From Canna indica (Eukaryota > Streptophyta > Magnoliopsida > Zingiberales > Cannaceae), in contig CP136897.1 of NCBI GenBank assembly GCA_034359265.1, positions 18,656,001-18,720,000 of the forward strand: a stretch of DNA of 64,000 bases, read 5' to 3'. Made by a program: the position numbers and the translations under genes. Position 1 is the first letter of the stretch. Each line of letters opens with the position of its first letter. Below, piece by piece: positions 1 through 10,441 of this stretch. The notes below the pieces were generated by a model that was given only the letters and a program-made list of their open reading frames with translations, made no database searches and was not told where the DNA came from.

Positions 1-1437
1 TAAACCATTCCTTAAGTTTCATGCCATTTGGGTGACAAATCAACCACAAAACCACATGACAAATATGTCTACTCAAATTTTTGTGATCACAAGCAACTTT
101 TACACAGTTTCAGTTAGTCATATTGCTAAGCCCGCAAATCGTCAATACTTAGTCCAATTTCCTCAGTAATAGTTCCTAAGCTTGTCCATATATCCTACAA
201 GTTTTTCCCAAAGTTTCACTGGAATAGGATGATGTCTCGCCCACTATATGGCGCATCAAACTCACCTATCCAGAATTGGATTGTCATGCACAAAAATGGG
301 CAGATTCATTTAGCCCTCTTGCTAAGTACATAAATCCTTCAATTATCAGCTTGTAATATACTGAAATGAGATATCAGAGTTGTACATATAACCTACAAAC
401 TAATCCCGACATTTAACTCAAGTAGGATGACATCTCGGCCTCCTAACCGCATGCCAAACATGTCTGCTTAAATTTCTAGGGAGATTTGAATGCTCTTAGG
501 TCCTCCACCCAAACACCTCTTGAACATGAGATTCAAGTACACTTGATTACCACACACATACACCATATCGACATGAAGTTTTACTAAAGAAAAATTGGGA
601 TTTAAACATAATTATGTGGGTGTAGCATTTCACCAAACACTTGGTGGGCATGCTCATGCCACACCATGCTCTACTCCATGCGGCTACCTACAAGGGGAAT
701 TTGGCCTTCAAAAGCAAGCATCCGACCACCCCTAATTGTAGTCTATGGCCTTTAACCTTAAGGGTTCAAAAAGTGGGACCGTCCCTCCCAAATTATGTTC
801 GAATACCCTAAAGTGAAAGAGATGAATATCCCTTCTTAGTTTCCTCATTGAACACTACCTTAAGCATGAAAAAAAGAGAGATTTATGTCATAATAATTTC
901 GGAGAACGGACCTCCGCCAAAACAGCCCACAAAACCCCTACAATTAGGGTCACCATTCGGCCAAGACCCTCCTTTGGGCTGTCGTAAACCACTGGCACCT
1001 CATCAAGCATCAATGTAACAAAATCTTGATTTCGACGAGCTTGCGCCGAAAACCTCTCAAACTCTGTCGGTCACCTTCCTCTCATCCTCGACTTGCTTGC
1101 ACCCTCTCCTTGGGGTGCGTGCGCAAGCCTCCAATTTCCTCCTCCTCCTTTCCAATAAAAATCAGCATTTTATAATTTAATTATATTTAAGTGTCAATTG
1201 ACCAAATTTCCCTTTCACTTGAGTTCACATCCAAACGAGTCCAAAACTGAGTCGGATCACACTGATCGACTCGTGACACCTGACTCGCTTCAATAAGTTC
1301 AAAATTAACTCAATAATTCAATTTGCCATACGCATAAGTCGTACCTCAGACCGTAGTCTCCAACGATCTCTCCTACTCGCTCCAACGCGCAAACTGAGTC
1401 TCAGTCTGAAATCAAAAATACGACCACATATATTACA
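1..1437 (+). mobile_element. 3' part of a long LTR, truncated by the window edge
   Basis: No long ORF is present. The right side resembles the 3' parts of the three complete LTRs in this window (22803-26509, 29265-32044 reversed, 46537-49291). It has a stretch rich in 'gactcg' and 'gagtcc' words, then 'cgtacctcag'-type sequence, and ends in TATTACA at 1431-1437 where the others end in GGTATTACA or ATATTACA. The left end lies outside the window, so neither the start nor a target duplication can be checked. The family call is by resemblance only. Confidence 0.45.
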
Positions 1438-1827
1438 ATAAATTATTTAAAATACTTAAATTAATATTTATTTCATTATTTTTAAGTTTTTAATTATATT
1501 ATTATTTATTTAATGATATTTCATATTTTAAGTATATTTTCAATAGATTATTTAATTATTTAAAATTACTTTTTTTGTTAATTTATTTATTTTTGAGCCG
1601 AGTTCGAGTGGCTCAAACCTGGCCCAAGCCTGAGTGTCTGGGTCGCGAGCCAGATTGGACCGACCTAAAAAATCTCTAGGTTGTGCTGGATGGTTGGGCC
1701 CAACAGTGCTCAACCTTAGGCCGGCTTAGTAATAAGTGGAAATATCATAAAAACCTATACATTAGACAAATAACCTAAGCTTACCAAAATAAACTAGGGA
1801 GAGCTGATGAGGTTGATCCTCAACTAT
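1438..1827. other. Intergenic, AT-rich, no gene seen
   Basis: The first 140 bases are almost pure A/T. The rest is moderately GC-rich, with 'gagccgagttcgagtggctc' near 1596, resembling words in the reverse-oriented LTR near 29340. No ORF, TIR pair or RNA gene is recognised. Confidence 0.5.
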
Positions 1828-2282
1828 CACTACTAAAAAACTGATCATCTGCGACGGACATAGCCGTCATAAAACGGTTGCTAAAGACCTTTTGCGACGG
1901 CAAGGACGGTCGCAAAGTGCGGTAGCAAAAGAACTCGTCGTAGAAAGTTTGCTACCGCGATAGCAGCGGTCGCAAGTAAAAATATTCTGCGACCGTTCTG
2001 CGATGGAACGTGGCGGTCGCAGAATGTGGTCGCGTGATATATGCGACGCCCATATGCGGTCGCAAGTATATATCCGCGACGGCACTGTGACCGCAGGTGC
2101 TGTCGCAGATCTGGTGGCCAATTGTGACCGCATTTGGCGACCAATCATCTGCGACAACCTTTCGATCGCAGAGCCGTCGCATACTTATATTTTCTATAAA
2201 AAAAATCAAAATATATAATTTCCTTATGGATCTGCCATGTATATATATATATATAATGGTTATGAATATGCCAGAAACATAA

Positions 2283-3115
2283 GGGCCTGTTTGGTTAGCG
2301 AAATCAAGTCTGTTTTCATGGTTTCAGTTTTACTGAAACCAAAACTGCTTACGAAAACGTGTTTGGTTTAGTATTTTCGTGAAACCGAATCGAAACCAGA
2401 ATGAAAACGAAACCAGTTTTCTTAATAAAAATGAAAACAACAGAATGTTGTTTTCTGTGGTTTCGAGACTGTCGGTTTCGTTATCAAAAATGCTGTGACA
2501 ACTTTGTAATTATAAATATTTTTTTATAAAATTAATTAATTTAAAAATAAATCAAACTATATCGAATTTTTAAAAATAAAAATAAAAATCATCATTTTTA
2601 ACTCAAACTTTTATCTTAAATTTATAAAATAATTAAACCAAATTTATATCTAATTGACTCAAATCCAAATTTTAAATAACTCAATTTTCTTAAAGTTGGT
2701 CTATTTATAATTTAATCAAACCTAATTTTAGATCATTGGACTTGTTTTTTTTTTTAAATTTTATAATAACTATTAATTAAATTTTATATCTAATTGAACA
2801 AAAAAATCTTAAATTACCAATAACTTAATTAATTAAATCATTTAAATATTTTGTAACTATATTAACAAATATTTAATTTTGTAAACTAACTAAATATTTA
2901 ATTACTACTAAAAATGTTCAAGGAAAATTAATATTATTTTTTATAATCAAATAAATATTTACTGGTTTCAACTAACTAAAACTGATGTTGTTTTTATTAA
3001 CCAAACGCGTTTTCAGAAAACTGAAAACTAGAAACCAAAACCAAGTTTTCGAAACCAAGTTTTCAGTTTCACTAAAACCAAACCAGAAAATAAATTTCGC
3101 TAACCAAACAGCACC
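2283..3115. mobile_element. PIF/Harbinger MITE nested in the CACTA element
   Basis: The left terminus GGGCCTGTTTGGTTAGCGAA is matched by the reverse complement of the right terminus, GGTGCTGTTTGGTTAGCGAA. TAA at 2280-2282 and TAA at 3116-3118 form the 3-bp duplication usual for Harbinger/Tourist elements. Inner sequence adjoining each end is also inverted (GAAACC and GGTTTC words). It is 833 bp long with no credible coding content. The short ORF over its right end is spurious. Confidence 0.88.
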
Positions 3116-3118
3116 TAA

Positions 3119-3306
3119 TGTTTCAATCAAGGGTCTTCTAATACAACATGTATATAATAGATCAAAAATATATAAAAATATATTAAAAAATCAATAAATA
3201 TATATATATTCAAAGCATATATTTTTTTAAAAATGGCTATGGACCTGCCAGAAACACAATGTTTGAATCAATGGTCTTCTAATACAACATATATATAGTA
3301 GATCAG
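3119..3306 (+). repeat. Duplicated motif beside the Harbinger insertion
   Basis: The phrase 'ggtcttctaatacaacat' followed by 'atatatagtagatca'-like sequence occurs at about 3131-3165 and again at 3271-3304. The text 'tgccagaaaca' precedes both units, at 2269 for the first, before the MITE interrupts it, and near 3248 for the second. The MITE therefore sits inside one unit of an older tandem duplication within the CACTA element. Confidence 0.7.
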
Positions 3307-5836
3307 ACTTTCAATTAACTAGCAACAAATATTATGATCATACAATCAACTTGAATAACACAACCAAACAAACTAATAATTAACTATATAGTGTATGCTC
3401 TCAAAACTCAAAGCTATCCATCAAAAAAACTGGTTCTAAATTATGATCATACAACAACAATTAAGAGAAATTTGATACTCTCCAGCACTTCAAGCACATC
3501 AAACTTTGTTGTTCTTTTGAAGATATCATCAAAGAAGATATGCGTAATTTTGGAGCTGTTAGGTAGCAAGTCAAATGTCTATTATTTTCCTTCTCTTCTC
3601 ATCATTCAAGTCTCACCTGAAACACCACGATTCCTGAAACAACCTCTTCATTGGATAGTCTAAAGTTCTAAACCAGCACAACATGCTGACGCAAAGAAAT
3701 AGACCATGAAATCAAATAACATGTAGTTAGTATAAACAAATAACTTGTACAGATAAGAGAATGGTCATTTCTTCTACTATGCTATTTTAATGTACATAAA
3801 CTTTCTTTTATCTTAACTATAGAAATGATGTACTACTCTGCTATTTCCTGAGTACACCAAACCAGTTAGAGATGGCAGAATAGACACAACAGAAGACAAT
3901 ATCAATCCAACAGTAGAAAATTTGCAGCCTTAAACAACTAAAAGATGTACTATAAAGTTGATGGAAGCTTAAGTTTTCAAATGGTTGAAAAAGAAATCTA
4001 AGCTAAGCTGGATGTTTCGTCTAGTATGGTAAATGGACACATCAACTAATCAGAAAGAATACATGAATGTAAGAACCCTCGTGTTTTTTTTTATGAAAAC
4101 AAAGTATCTATTGTGACAAAGAATCAAGGTAGCGAACATTCTATTTTTCCATACATATATTGAACAAGATGATGTAGAAATCCAAATGCATGGTGATATG
4201 TTCAAAAAAGTAACATACATATATTTAATTCGGAAACATGAGAAAACTGAATCTCAAACTGAACTTTAGACATTTATGCCCTAGAGCTTGAATTTCTCAA
4301 ACACTAGCAGGATAGGCAAAACCATTTCCCCTCTGGAACATCCTTCAACTGACCAACATAAAGAAAATAGTTAAATTATGAACTAGATCAACTTAGAAAC
4401 TTAGATTTAATGAATACATTCAATAGGTGAGAAACATTATGGATCTATATTTTGTTGAAATTTGATGGTTCCATAAGCAAAAGTTTCATTTACATTACAC
4501 CTGAGTAGAAATTTATCACGCATTAAAACAACTAGCTCTAGTTATCTATTCCTCTTTTCTGGTGCAAAGCTCCCTTTTCCTCTAGGGATTATTCACACTA
4601 AATAGAAGAAAACCACATTGGAGGTGCAGCAGCAAAGAAAAGGAGTAGAGAAAAAAAGTAGAGATATTTATGAAGAGCAAATAAAGAAAAAGAAAAATAC
4701 TACTTGGAGGTGGGAGAATGTGGGATAAAAATCACATTCTTAGCAAGCTTTATCTGTTTTTCTTTCTATTAATGTTCCCCAACAAAATAGAATACTAAAT
4801 ATCTTGTTTGACAATGTATAACTCATTGGAGTAAGTTTCAAATACACGGCAATAATTCCACATAATTAACTTAATTTTCTATAACATAATTACAATGAAA
4901 ACAGTTTATGCAACTAGAAACTAAATTAGCTATTCTTCTTAAAGTGCGGATCAAAATAGTTTGGCTAGAGCTTGGATGTGGCATTGCTATTTCCAGAAAT
5001 CCAGTTGATTATGTAACAAATTAAGAACACAAATATAGTTAATCTCATTGTGAAGGGTCTACAATTAGATGCTAGCTGAAAGCATTGATCACTTGATGAT
5101 ATAATGTGAACTTGCTAAACAAGGATGGATAACCTGCTCCCCCTAATTGGCATCACTAGCACCCCTATGTTGTAACCCTAGACAAACATTTGCAAGAAAG
5201 TGTGGAGAGGGGTTCTATAGGCTGTCTATGGACAACCTAGAGTGCCAGAAGCAGAGTACTATTTAGCTTACAAGGGACCATCAGAGACTTTGGACCATCA
5301 AGGTTTATCTAAAAAACATGATGAGTGGAACTTTCAGAAGTCCATTTGGGGAGGCCACCATTCCTCCTGCTCCGATCGGATCGCCGCACCTCCTGCCGCA
5401 TTGAGAGAGAGGGAGAGAGAGAGATGAGGAGGAGGAGGAAGAAGAAGAGGAATGTGATCTAACTTTGGCGTCGGTGAAAAACAAACCAGTGAAAAGGAAT
5501 ACCTGAGAGTGAGAGAGTGAGTGGTCGGCGGCATCTCTGCCCTAATCGCAAAGACAAAACTAAGAGTTGAGTGAGAGAGAGTGAGCGGGGTGGAAAACAA
5601 GGGAAAATTTGTAATCAGTAACGGTTTTGCGACGGCAGAAAGCGGTCGCAAATGGTGGTCGCAACGCCGTCGCGATATCGTAATTTTTGCAACGGAGAAA
5701 TCACCAGTCGCAATGTCGTCGTCGATGTGCCAACTTTACGACTCCCGCAGCTGGCGGTCGCAGAACCGTCACATTTGCGACCGCTACCCTTGCCGTCGCA
5801 AAATGGTCGTCGCAGATTACCTAATTTCTAGTAGTG

Positions 5837-6486
5837 TATTGGTATCCTCTGATATATATGGGATGTATTTTTTTTTTGAATTTTGATGGGCAACTTGGTA
5901 AATCTATACTGAATAGACAAGTAATAGCATTCCTCATGTTGATGTGGGTAATAGTATTCCCTATACATCAACAACATTATTCCCCATCTATTCCGATTTT
6001 TGGGGGCAAGAATATTATTTTATTTCACATCTATTCCCTCCAATCAAACACACGAGAAATAGAAGACCAAATTTGATTTGTCATTGATGCTGACATGGAT
6101 GTTGACATGCAAATTGTTAACAATTAAATATATAACTTGATTTTAATGATCAATTTTTTTTAATTTCCTAGAGAAGATTTTAACTTTATTTTAGGTTTAC
6201 TAGAGTTGTTAAGAGGGTTATTTACTACATGATTTGAGGCATGCATGTTGTGCTTGGCATGCCCCATCTTGCATTGCACTTGCCGTAAATAGTGCGCGTG
6301 CCATGCGGTGCCGAACATGACCTCTAGTGGGCCATATATACTAATGGACCTTAAATTTCAAGTCCTAGAAGTAGTACATGTCTTTTTGTATTTTGAGCCC
6401 AATACAAACATAGGGTTTCGCCCCTCAATCAAACATGGAGGCCGGTGGTAGGCATAGAGAGAAGGGCCATGACTGACAGCGGCGAC
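5837..6486. other. Intergenic, MITE-like fragment, no gene
   Basis: From 5890 to 6060 the sequence has the 'attccctccaatcaaacac' and 'ggaat' pattern of a plant MITE arm, but I found no matching second terminus. From 6240 onward there is a normal-looking stretch that ends in 'atggaggccggtggtaggc' just before the hAT MITE. It could be host or captured coding sequence, because the same text continues after the MITE at 7014. Confidence 0.35.
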
Positions 6487-7013
6487 TAGGGCTGAGCAAA
6501 ACCCGATCCAATCCGAAAATATCCGAAAAACCGACCCGAAAATTCATTTCAGGTCGGGTTATTCAGGTATATCGGGTCAGGTCGGGTATTGTTTTTGAAA
6601 ATTTTGTCTATTATTTCGGGTCGGGTTCGGGTTCGGGTGAAAACCCTGTTTAACCCGACCCGACCCGATTTTAGATTAAATATATATTTTGATAAAATAT
6701 AGTATTGACTTTGTGGTTCGAGGGGTGGAGATAAAGTTTAGGAGGTTTTGAGTTCAAGTCCTACTTGGGTTATAATTTTAATACAATTGTTCACCTTTTT
6801 TATCACTATTTTCAAAACGAATTTCTTTTTAAATTTTTCTAAATCGAATTCGGGTTATTTGGGTTAATCGGGTCGGGGCCCAATTTTTTCAGGTTATTCG
6901 GGCCGGGCCCCGATTAATAAATCAGGTCGGATCGGGTATAATTTTTTTGGACATTTCAGGTTAATACCCGATCGGGTCAGGTATTGACCCGACCCGCCTG
7001 ATGCTCAGCCCTA
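6487..7013. mobile_element. hAT-type MITE (TAGGGCTGAGCA family)
   Basis: The termini are TAGGGCTGAGCAAAACCC at the left and, reversed, TAGGGCTGAGCATCAGGC at the right. A perfect 8-bp target duplication GCGGCGAC lies at 6479-6486 and 7014-7021. The interior is dominated by CGGGTCGGG/CCCGACCC words facing inward. A central stretch at about 6710-6770 (GTGGTTCGAGGGG ... GAGTTCAAGTCC) resembles split tRNA-type internal promoter boxes and recurs in the related element at 19161. There is no coding content. Confidence 0.92.
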
Positions 7014-7532
7014 GCGGCGACGATCAGCAACAACGACGGAGAAGAAGTAATAGTGGCGGAGAATTAAGAAGCATCAGCAGCACAGTAGGGAGGAAGAAGA
7101 AGGAAGAAAGAAGGGTCGCGGGCGCGAACGTAAATAAAGGACTCTTCACCGACGGCCCAAGCGGCCCTCACTACGCCGTCACTACGGAGTTAATAAATCA
7201 GCGACGGCCCACGCGGCCCTCTCTACGTCGTCGCTGATTAGTGTTCATTTTCACGATGTGTGCGCGTCATCGACTCATACGTGACAGCCCTGGCGGTCAT
7301 AAGCGGATTGTCGCTACTAAGTTAATAAATCAACGACGACCCACGAGGCCCTCTCTACGACGTCATTGATTAGTGTTTCATTTTCGCACCGTGTGCGCAC
7401 CATCGGCTCATATGCGACAGATGTTGTTATATCTGCAACAGACTGAGCGATCGTAAGTGAGTCGTGTCGCTTACCGATGACTCCGTCAGTCGTTGGTGAT
7501 AGCCGTCAGTGAATGTCACAATTCTAGTAGTG
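7014..7532. mobile_element. Truncated CACTA end
   Basis: It ends in ATTCTAGTAGTG at 7521-7532, a CACTA-type terminus. The preceding bases carry repeated units near 7140-7440, such as 'cgacggcccaagcggccctc' and 'cagcgacggcccacgcggcc', similar to subterminal arrays. No opposite CACTACTA terminus was found to the left other than the one that already pairs at 1828, so only one end seems to be present. The left limit of this fragment is uncertain. The 'atggaggccggtgg' to 'agcagcacagtaggg' text around it may be captured sequence. Confidence 0.55.
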
Positions 7533-7747
7533 ATCACCACATACTCATTATACACAGTTGCTTGATCGCCACCAATCTCTCCAATCAGTCCAAGCCGTGA
7601 TAGTTTGTAGGCCAAGCAAACTGTTGAATCTTCATCATTTGTTGGGTGCTTCTCTTCATAGAATTCGTCATCGGTCTCCATCATAGCGGTTGTGTCATTA
7701 AGGAGGAGGAAGGAGAAGTCACGCTCATTCCCCATGAATTGCACCCT
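7533..7747 (-). pseudogene. Orphan exon-like segment cut by the CACTA end
   Basis: On the minus strand a pyrimidine-rich tract ending in TTCTTCTAATAG precedes an open stretch of about 70 codons. It contains MGNERDFSFLLLND (start codon at 7735), then METDDEFYEEKHPTNDED and LSRLGLIGEIGGDQ, and it runs directly into the CACTA terminus at 7532. The acidic, low-repeat composition and a plausible splice acceptor suggest a genuine exon truncated by the transposon. I do not recognise the family, and no neighbouring exon was found. It could also be a chance open frame. Confidence 0.3.
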
Positions 7748-7965
7748 ATTAGAAGAAAGCTCCAAAACCCAACAAGAATAACATATGGGGGATGATGAAG
7801 GGATTAGTTCTTTTAAGTTTCTCTTTTTTATCTTGATCATTTTATTTATGAAATTGACTACTTTAGCTTAGTTTTTGAAAAATTAGGATTGTGGAATTCA
7901 GTTTGAGTTTTGCTTCAAGAGGCAGGGTAGAGAAAGAATATGGAAAGAGTAATATTCATAAATAA

Positions 7966-8100
7966 TTCTTCTTCTTCTTCTTCTTCTTCTTCTTCTTCTT
8001 CTTCTTCTTCTTCTTCTTCTTCTTCTTCTTCTTCTTCTTCTTCTTCTTCTTCTTCTTCTTCTTCTTCTTCTTCTTCTTCTTCTTCTTCTTCTTCTTCTTC
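7966..8100 (+). repeat. (TTC)45 microsatellite
   Basis: An uninterrupted run of 45 TTC triplets, read as GAA on the minus strand. The minus-strand open frame of glutamates over it is an artefact of the repeat. Long GAA/TTC tracts can form triplex DNA. Length variation between individuals is expected. Confidence 0.98.
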
Positions 8101-10261
8101 TTTAACATGCAATTAGACCTCATGACTTCGCATTTAGTTTACATTTACTAAATTATGAGTTGAAGTATTATTTATTAGATATTTTAAATTGAGCCCCCTA
8201 ACTTAATGTGAAATTACACAAAGAGCCCTAACAGTATTTAAGTTTGTGTAGCGTGTGAGGGTAAATAAATTTTATGGTTGCATATATAGGCGACGGATAG
8301 GATATGATAAATCCTATCCATCATTTGGGTGGGACATAGATGGTGTCCACCTATACGAGCAGCAACCCCTTCTTCTTCTCCTCATCATCCCGTTCTTCTT
8401 CTCCTCATCATCCGAAGGATAACCTTTCTCACAGATGACGACATAGATGGTGCTTATATATTTTGGATAGATATGTTTATGTATTCTTCATGAATTCATA
8501 TTTGTGATATTAATTTAATTTAATTTTTAGAATAGATTTTTTAATTTTTATATTATTATGTTAAATGCAATCATTTTAATTTATTTTCATAATTTTTAAA
8601 ATGGTATGTTGACAATTTCAATTTTAAGTATTAAATTATTAATATTTGACTCTCTTATCCGAAGTCAAAACAAACATAGAATTCGAAAATTCGATCTTAT
8701 CTGGTTATCTTATCCTAGATCTAAACAAACATGGGATATGATATAGGTTTATCACAACCCACATGATTTATATCCTGATTAACTAGCTAGCTGACTGAAA
8801 TCCTATCTCGTGAAACAAATGCGCCATAATAGTATTTAATTAGCCACCTTCAAAATGAGTCGTGAAAATTATTCGATGGAGCAATTGTTCTTGTATTAAA
8901 ATAATTATGGGTTGAGGTATGCAAAAGATAATTATATTATGGAGGTAGAGAAAATTATACAGAATAATCAAAATTAACATAATTTAAATTCCTCTCCTTC
9001 AAAAGAATATTATATATAATTGCAATAAATACTATTTATTTTAAAATGGATGTAAAATACATGAAATTTTATTTGAATTTAAATAATACCAAGTAAATAA
9101 AATTAATTAATATTTTACCATAGAATTAAATGAGATATATTATAAGCTGATCAATAACACTAAAAACAATTTAGAAACTAAAACATGAATTATATTTTTA
9201 TTTTATATTAAAATAATATGTATAGATTATAGTATATTTCTTGCAAGATTATTTTTCTTAAACAACTTTTACCAACCTTCCCAAAAAACAAATCCATTAA
9301 AATGGCAACTTAAAAATAAAAAAGTAATTAAATTGGATCTTTATATATTGCTCTTTATGTAATAAAATAAAGGTAAATATTATAAAATGTTATTTATGTC
9401 AACATATAATGAAGTATATCCTCTAATCATAATTCTTCATTAAAATAATTGACACTTTCCAATAACTGGTCAAATATGCCATCTAATTAGAAAAACCATG
9501 GGTTTGAATTCCAAGTATATTTCATTTAAGCGGTCAAGTCCTACTATTTTTTACTTATTCTTTTTTTCTTTCGAAACTTTTGATCACTTATTCTGTTAAT
9601 TTTGATTAATAACTTGAAATATTCCATGAATTATCATCCATTTTTCAATTTAGTCCCCAAACTTTACAATATTTTAATTAACTATAATATGCACCAAAAA
9701 ATGGCAAATTGTTAAACTAAATCACTTTAAATCTAGATGGTTAACAATATATTGATTTAAGAGTTAATAGCCGATTTATTTATTTTTAAATATATTTATA
9801 GATAACCTTAGAATATGACTATTTTTTTTAAAAAATAGAATTTTTTATATTAAAATTTAATTTTCTATGACCACTAATCCACTATGTTATTTGATGTTTT
9901 AATAATATTTAAAAGTTTTATATAAAAATTTATATAATACAGAAACAAAATTTATTATTAAATTTTATCCACATAATGACATGAAGTATATTAAATATTT
10001 TAATATAAAAATTTATTATTTTATCCACATCATCAATCACATCATCATGTCACGTCATTATTGGCAGAAGGATTTAACGATATAGATGTGATAGTATATG
10101 ATATCAAATGAAAGAATTGAATATATTTATAAGACATAAATGTAATAATATATATCAAATGAAATAATTAGATATATTTGTAAAAAATAATAAAATGTAG
10201 GATATATTTAAATAATTACTATGCATCAATGGCAATAATGTAAAAAACGAAAAATGGACAA
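8101..10261. other. Intergenic, AT-rich upstream of the DUF789 gene
   Basis: No gene was found. From about 8283 to 8826 there are MITE-like words ('ggataggatatgataaatcc', 'aaacaaacatgggatatgat', 'gaaacaaatgcgcc') without a clean terminal pair. From 10090 to 10196 a unit of about 60 bases ('tatcaaatgaaa.aatt.gatatattt.taa') is repeated twice. It is followed by 'aggatatatttaaataatta' (10200-10219), which resembles the inward end of the Mutator-type foldbacks elsewhere in the window. Confidence 0.4.
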
Positions 10262-10268
10262 TATAAAG
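10262..10268 (+). promoter_or_regulatory. TATA box of the DUF789 gene
   Basis: TATAAAG stands 174 bases before the start codon. The sequence between has the pyrimidine-rich, 'tagggtttccgatcgg' look of a plant 5' UTR, so transcription would start near 10295. Confidence 0.6.
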
Positions 10269-10441
10269 GAGAGCTCCTCCTCCCATTCTAAACAAGCTTC
10301 TGGGTTCTGAGGGCGCTCTGTTTCTCCGTTGCTTCGATCGAAAGCTTTTAGGGTTTCCGATCGGAATCTTCGAACCTCTCCCGCTTTCCTTCATTCTCCG
10401 ATCGGGTTCCAACTTCCTTTGAAACTTTAGCCTCCGCAGCG

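Larger units (their letters stand above)
1828..5836. mobile_element. CACTA (En/Spm-type) transposon, non-autonomous
   Basis: The left end reads CACTACTAAAAAACTGAT and the right end reads CTAATTTCTAGTAGTG, giving the CACTA...TAGTG termini of this superfamily. The flanks are TAT at 1825-1827 and TAT at 5837-5839, the expected 3-bp target duplication. Subterminal zones at about 1851-2180 and 5620-5820 are packed with GCGACGG/GGTCGCA words in both orientations, typical transposase-binding arrays. The interior has no transposase motif that I can recognise, only short ORFs, and it carries a nested Harbinger MITE at 2283-3115. A minus-strand segment near 5330-5560 looks like a 5' UTR plus a short first exon (start MPPTTHSLTL, then a CAG/GTATTC donor). 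This is either the element's own promoter end or a captured fragment. Borders are sound; the content is not understood. Confidence 0.9.

Noticed and set aside
7915..8112. Minus-strand frame with a run of glutamates
   Set aside because: Direct translation of the TTC microsatellite; no other coding sign.
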